From NCBI GenBank assembly GCA_017471185.1, contig JAFUVZ010000003.1, positions 1 through 33,585 on the forward strand: a stretch of DNA of 33,585 nucleotides, given 5' to 3'. The notes below the pieces were generated by a model, which saw only the letters and a program-made list of their open reading frames with translations, did no database searches and was not told the origin of the DNA. Made by a program: the position numbers and the translations under genes. This document shows, piece by piece, positions 31,139-33,585 of this stretch. This DNA comes from Bacteroidaceae bacterium (GTDB lineage Bacteria; Bacteroidota; Bacteroidia; Bacteroidales; Bacteroidaceae). Each line of letters begins with the position of its first letter. Positions within the stretch are counted from its first letter, which is position 1.

Positions 31139-32146
31139 ATGGTTAATTACAAAGAATTAGGCTTGGTAAACACCCGCGAGATGTTTAAGAGAGCCATTGA
31201 AGGCGGTTACGCCATTCCTGCATTCAACTTCAACAACATGGAGCAGCTGCAGGCTATTATCAAAGCTTCTTCTGAGCTGAAGTCACCGGTCATCCTGCAG
31301 GTTTCCAAGGGTGCCCGTAATTATGCTAACCCTACACTGCTGCGCTATATGGCTCAGGGTGCTGTAGAGTATGCAAAGGAACTGGGTTGCGCTCATCCTG
31401 AGATCGTGCTGCACCTTGATCATGGTGACAGCTATGAGCTCTGCAAGAACTGCATTGATTTGGGCTTCTCTTCTGTGATGATCGACGGTTCTTCACTGCC
31501 TTATGATGAAAACGTTGCTTTGACCCGCAAGGTTGTTGAGTATGCTCATCAGTTTGATGTAACTGTTGAGGGCGAGCTTGGCGTGCTGGCAGGTGTTGAG
31601 GATGAGGTTCAGGCTGAAGAGTCTCACTACACCAAACCAGAAGAGGTGATTGACTTCACTTCTAAAACTGGTGTTGACAGCTTAGCTATCTCTATCGGTA
31701 CTTCTCATGGTGCTTACAAGTTCAAGCCAGAGCAGTGCACCCGTGACCCGAAGACTGGTAGACTGGTTCCTCCTCCATTGGCATTTGATGTGCTCGACGC
31801 TATCATGAAGCAGCTGCCTGGATTCCCAATCGTGCTGCACGGATCATCTTCTGTTCCACAGGAGTATGTTGACATCATCAATGCTAACGGCGGCAAGTTG
31901 CCTGATGCAGTAGGTATTCCAGAGGAGCAGCTCCGACGGGCATCTAAGAGCGCTGTTTGCAAGATCAACATCGACTCTGACTCTCGTCTGGCGTTCACCG
32001 CTGCTGTACGCAAGGTGTTCGCAGAGAAACCAGGTGAGTTCGACCCACGTAAGTACTGCGGTCCTGCTCGCGACCTGATGGAAGAGCTCTACAAGCACAA
32101 GATCACAGACGTGCTGGGTTCTGACGGAAAGCTGGCTCAGTGCTAA
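31139..32146 (+). CDS. fba: Fructose-bisphosphate aldolase, class II
   Basis: Zinc-dependent aldolase of glycolysis and gluconeogenesis. The 335-residue product shows IPAFNFNNMEQLQAI (26-40), LHLDHGDSYE (91-100) with catalytic Asp94 and zinc ligand His95, VEGELGVLAGVEDE (143-156), ISIGTSHGAYKF (185-195) with His190, and VLHGSSSVP (232-240) with His234 followed by the phosphate-binding loop. An insertion around 193-212 (KFKPEQCTRDPKTGRLVPPP) is usual for the longer class II forms. It is monocistronic, between its own promoter and a strong terminator. Confidence 0.96.
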   Translation: MVNYKELGLVNTREMFKRAIEGGYAIPAFNFNNMEQLQAIIKASSELKSPVILQVSKGARNYANPTLLRYMAQGAVEYAKELGCAHPEIVLHLDHGDSYELCKNCIDLGFSSVMIDGSSLPYDENVALTRKVVEYAHQFDVTVEGELGVLAGVEDEVQAEESHYTKPEEVIDFTSKTGVDSLAISIGTSHGAYKFKPEQCTRDPKTGRLVPPPLAFDVLDAIMKQLPGFPIVLHGSSSVPQEYVDIINANGGKLPDAVGIPEEQLRRASKSAVCKINIDSDSRLAFTAAVRKVFAEKPGEFDPRKYCGPARDLMEELYKHKITDVLGSDGKLAQC

Positions 32147-32171
32147 TCTGAAAGCTGTATTTATTTAAGGG

Positions 32172-32198
32172 GGGCTGTGCCAGGCACAGCCCTTTTTT
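32172..32198 (+). terminator. fba rho-independent terminator
   Basis: GGGCTGTGC (32172-32180), loop CAG, GCACAGCCC (32184-32192), then six T residues (32193-32198). A textbook intrinsic terminator 25 bp after the stop. Confidence 0.93.
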
Positions 32199-32234
32199 CA
32201 TAACACCGATATCTATTTTTAATAAAGCAATGAT

Positions 32235-33545
32235 ATGAAAAAACTGTTGTCATTGGTGGTTTTGCTTGCAACTGTCCTCGCTTGCACTCCCACCCGGAAA
32301 AAGGGTTATACCCTGCCTGACCCTCATGATGTGGTGATGTATGAGGTAAATCCGTTGGTTTTTGCGCAGAAAAACGCCTTTAATGTGATTGCTAATCGTC
32401 TGGACTCTATTCGTGACCTGGGGGTAAACGTAATCTGGTTCATGCCGACATACGAACAAGGTGTGGAAAAAGCGAAGAACTCTCCTTATTGTATTAAGAA
32501 CTACAAGGCTGTCAACCCGAATTACGGTACACTTGAAGATTTCAAGCGCCTCGTAGATCTTTGCCATGAGAAGGGTATGAGCGTCATCATGGACTGGGTG
32601 GCTAACCATACTTCCTGGGATAATGTGTGGATGACTGAACATCCTGATTGGTACACCCATGATGAAGAGGGTAATATCATTTGGCCCGCTACCACAAATT
32701 GGGAAGATGTGGCTGATCTTAATTTTGACAATGCTGACATGCGTCTGGCTATGATTGATGCCATGAAATATTGGGTAACTGAGGTGGGTATTGACGGATA
32801 TCGTTGTGATGCTGCTGATTTTGTGCCTTTTGATTTCTGGAAGCAGGCTGTTGATTCCATGCGTGCCCTGCCCAAGCCTTTGCTGATGTTGGCAGAAGGT
32901 AAGCGTGCGGATCATTTTGATGCAGGATTCGACATGAACTACTCCTGGGATTATATGAATGCCAATCGTGATGTATTTCAGCGTGACAGCAGTGCAGTCA
33001 AACTGTTTATGACTGATTATGCTGAATATGATACCATTCCTCAAGGTAAAGTAAAACTGCGTTTCATCACCAACCATGACGAGGCTGCTGGTCGTTCTCC
33101 TGTTCAGGAATATGGCGGTGTTCGTGGCTCTATGGCTGCTTTTGTAGAGACGGTATTTATTCGTGGTGGTGCCCTTCTTTATGGCAGTCAGGAAGTTGCT
33201 TATCCTGAACGCCTCAATTTCTTCCATTGGAAACCCATAGACTGGATGTCTAACCCTGAGATATACAACGAGTACAAGCAACTTCTCGGCCTATATAATA
33301 AATATGGTGCTTTGAAGTGGGGGCAGTTGATTGGCTATCCTGCCAAAGATGTCATGGTGTTTGAGAAACTCCATGAGAAGCAGGATTTCCTGGTGCTCGT
33401 CAATGTACGTAATCATGATTCGCAAGCTATTATTCCGCAAGAATGGCAGAATAAAAAGGTTGCTGACATGATGAATGGTGGTAAGGTTGAACTCCCTGTG
33501 GTGTTCACCCTCAAGCCTTATGAGTATTACATTTTGAAGAAGTAG
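32235..33545 (+). CDS. GH13 alpha-amylase-family lipoprotein
   Basis: Exported alpha-glucan-active enzyme of 436 residues. The signal ends at Cys17 (LLATVLAC), so it is membrane-anchored. The GH13 barrel motifs are in order: region I DWVANH (120-125), region II GYRCDAAD with nucleophile Asp192 (188-195), region III LLMLAEGK with acid/base Glu221, region IV FITNHDE with Asp282. All three catalytic acids are present. A short beta domain closes the chain (VFTLKPYEYYILKK). Specificity (amylase, glucosidase or neopullulanase-like) cannot be read from these motifs. It is far from the SusC/D pair and has no porin of its own here. A possible promoter, TATTTTTA, lies at 32214-32221. Bases 33546-33585 hold nothing recognisable. 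Confidence 0.93.
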   Translation: MKKLLSLVVLLATVLACTPTRKKGYTLPDPHDVVMYEVNPLVFAQKNAFNVIANRLDSIRDLGVNVIWFMPTYEQGVEKAKNSPYCIKNYKAVNPNYGTLEDFKRLVDLCHEKGMSVIMDWVANHTSWDNVWMTEHPDWYTHDEEGNIIWPATTNWEDVADLNFDNADMRLAMIDAMKYWVTEVGIDGYRCDAADFVPFDFWKQAVDSMRALPKPLLMLAEGKRADHFDAGFDMNYSWDYMNANRDVFQRDSSAVKLFMTDYAEYDTIPQGKVKLRFITNHDEAAGRSPVQEYGGVRGSMAAFVETVFIRGGALLYGSQEVAYPERLNFFHWKPIDWMSNPEIYNEYKQLLGLYNKYGALKWGQLIGYPAKDVMVFEKLHEKQDFLVLVNVRNHDSQAIIPQEWQNKKVADMMNGGKVELPVVFTLKPYEYYILKK

Positions 33546-33585
33546 CATCTTTTTCATTGTTGACTTGATAATGGGGGAGACCAAA

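Noticed and set aside
32250-33281. 343-codon open frame on the minus strand
   Set aside because: It lies entirely opposite the GH13 gene, whose catalytic motifs are all intact. The antisense translation has no signal, domain or promoter. It is a by-product of codon usage.

Overview
The window is chromosomal DNA of a Bacteroidota bacterium, most likely order Bacteroidales and probably Prevotellaceae. Several things point there: a SusC/SusD outer-membrane pair, many exported lipoproteins with acidic residues after the cysteine, fimbrillin-like and BspA-type repeat proteins, promoters of the Bacteroidota type (-7 box TAnnTTTG), almost no Shine-Dalgarno sequences, and AT-rich linkers between operon genes. 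No tRNA, rRNA, CRISPR array, prophage or intact insertion sequence is visible. The species call is inference.

Layout. 1-5011: the 3' part of a SusC/RagA TonB-dependent porin and its SusD/RagB lipoprotein. 5105-7467: a coiled-coil lipoprotein divergent from the tRNA nucleotidyltransferase cca. 7532-11759: two lipoprotein genes with homologous fimbrillin-like N-termini and different C-termini. One carries leucine-rich repeats and an M64-type metallopeptidase; the other carries an EF-hand-like loop and BspA-type repeats and is broken by a frameshift in an A5 run. 11760-12434: a long non-coding gap with a strongly structured RNA candidate, a possible transposase relic and the rfbA promoter. 12435-14479: rfbA-rfbB, the first two steps from glucose-1-phosphate toward dTDP-sugars. 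14481-19543, minus strand: YARHG protein, receiver/PEP-pyruvate-binding protein, menA. 19828-22243: gdhA and ddh, two ammonia-fixing amino-acid dehydrogenases, convergent. 22342-24582: ruvA and an S41 peptidase, convergent across an array of four palindromes. 24716-28487: an MscS-type channel, then an exported EEP-fold nuclease/phosphatase behind pepD. 28585-29422: a small membrane protein and an OmpH/Skp-like lipoprotein. 29517-30936: gcvT and rpmE (type B L31), minus strand. 31139-33545: class II aldolase and a GH13 lipoprotein.

Most genes are core metabolism or envelope functions. The accessory part is 5 kb around 7.5-12.4 kb, and the most unexplained signal is the structured segment at 12092-12221. 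A second pattern is that five of the short gaps between same-direction genes hold AT-rich repeats that start at, or overlap, the stop codon of the upstream gene.
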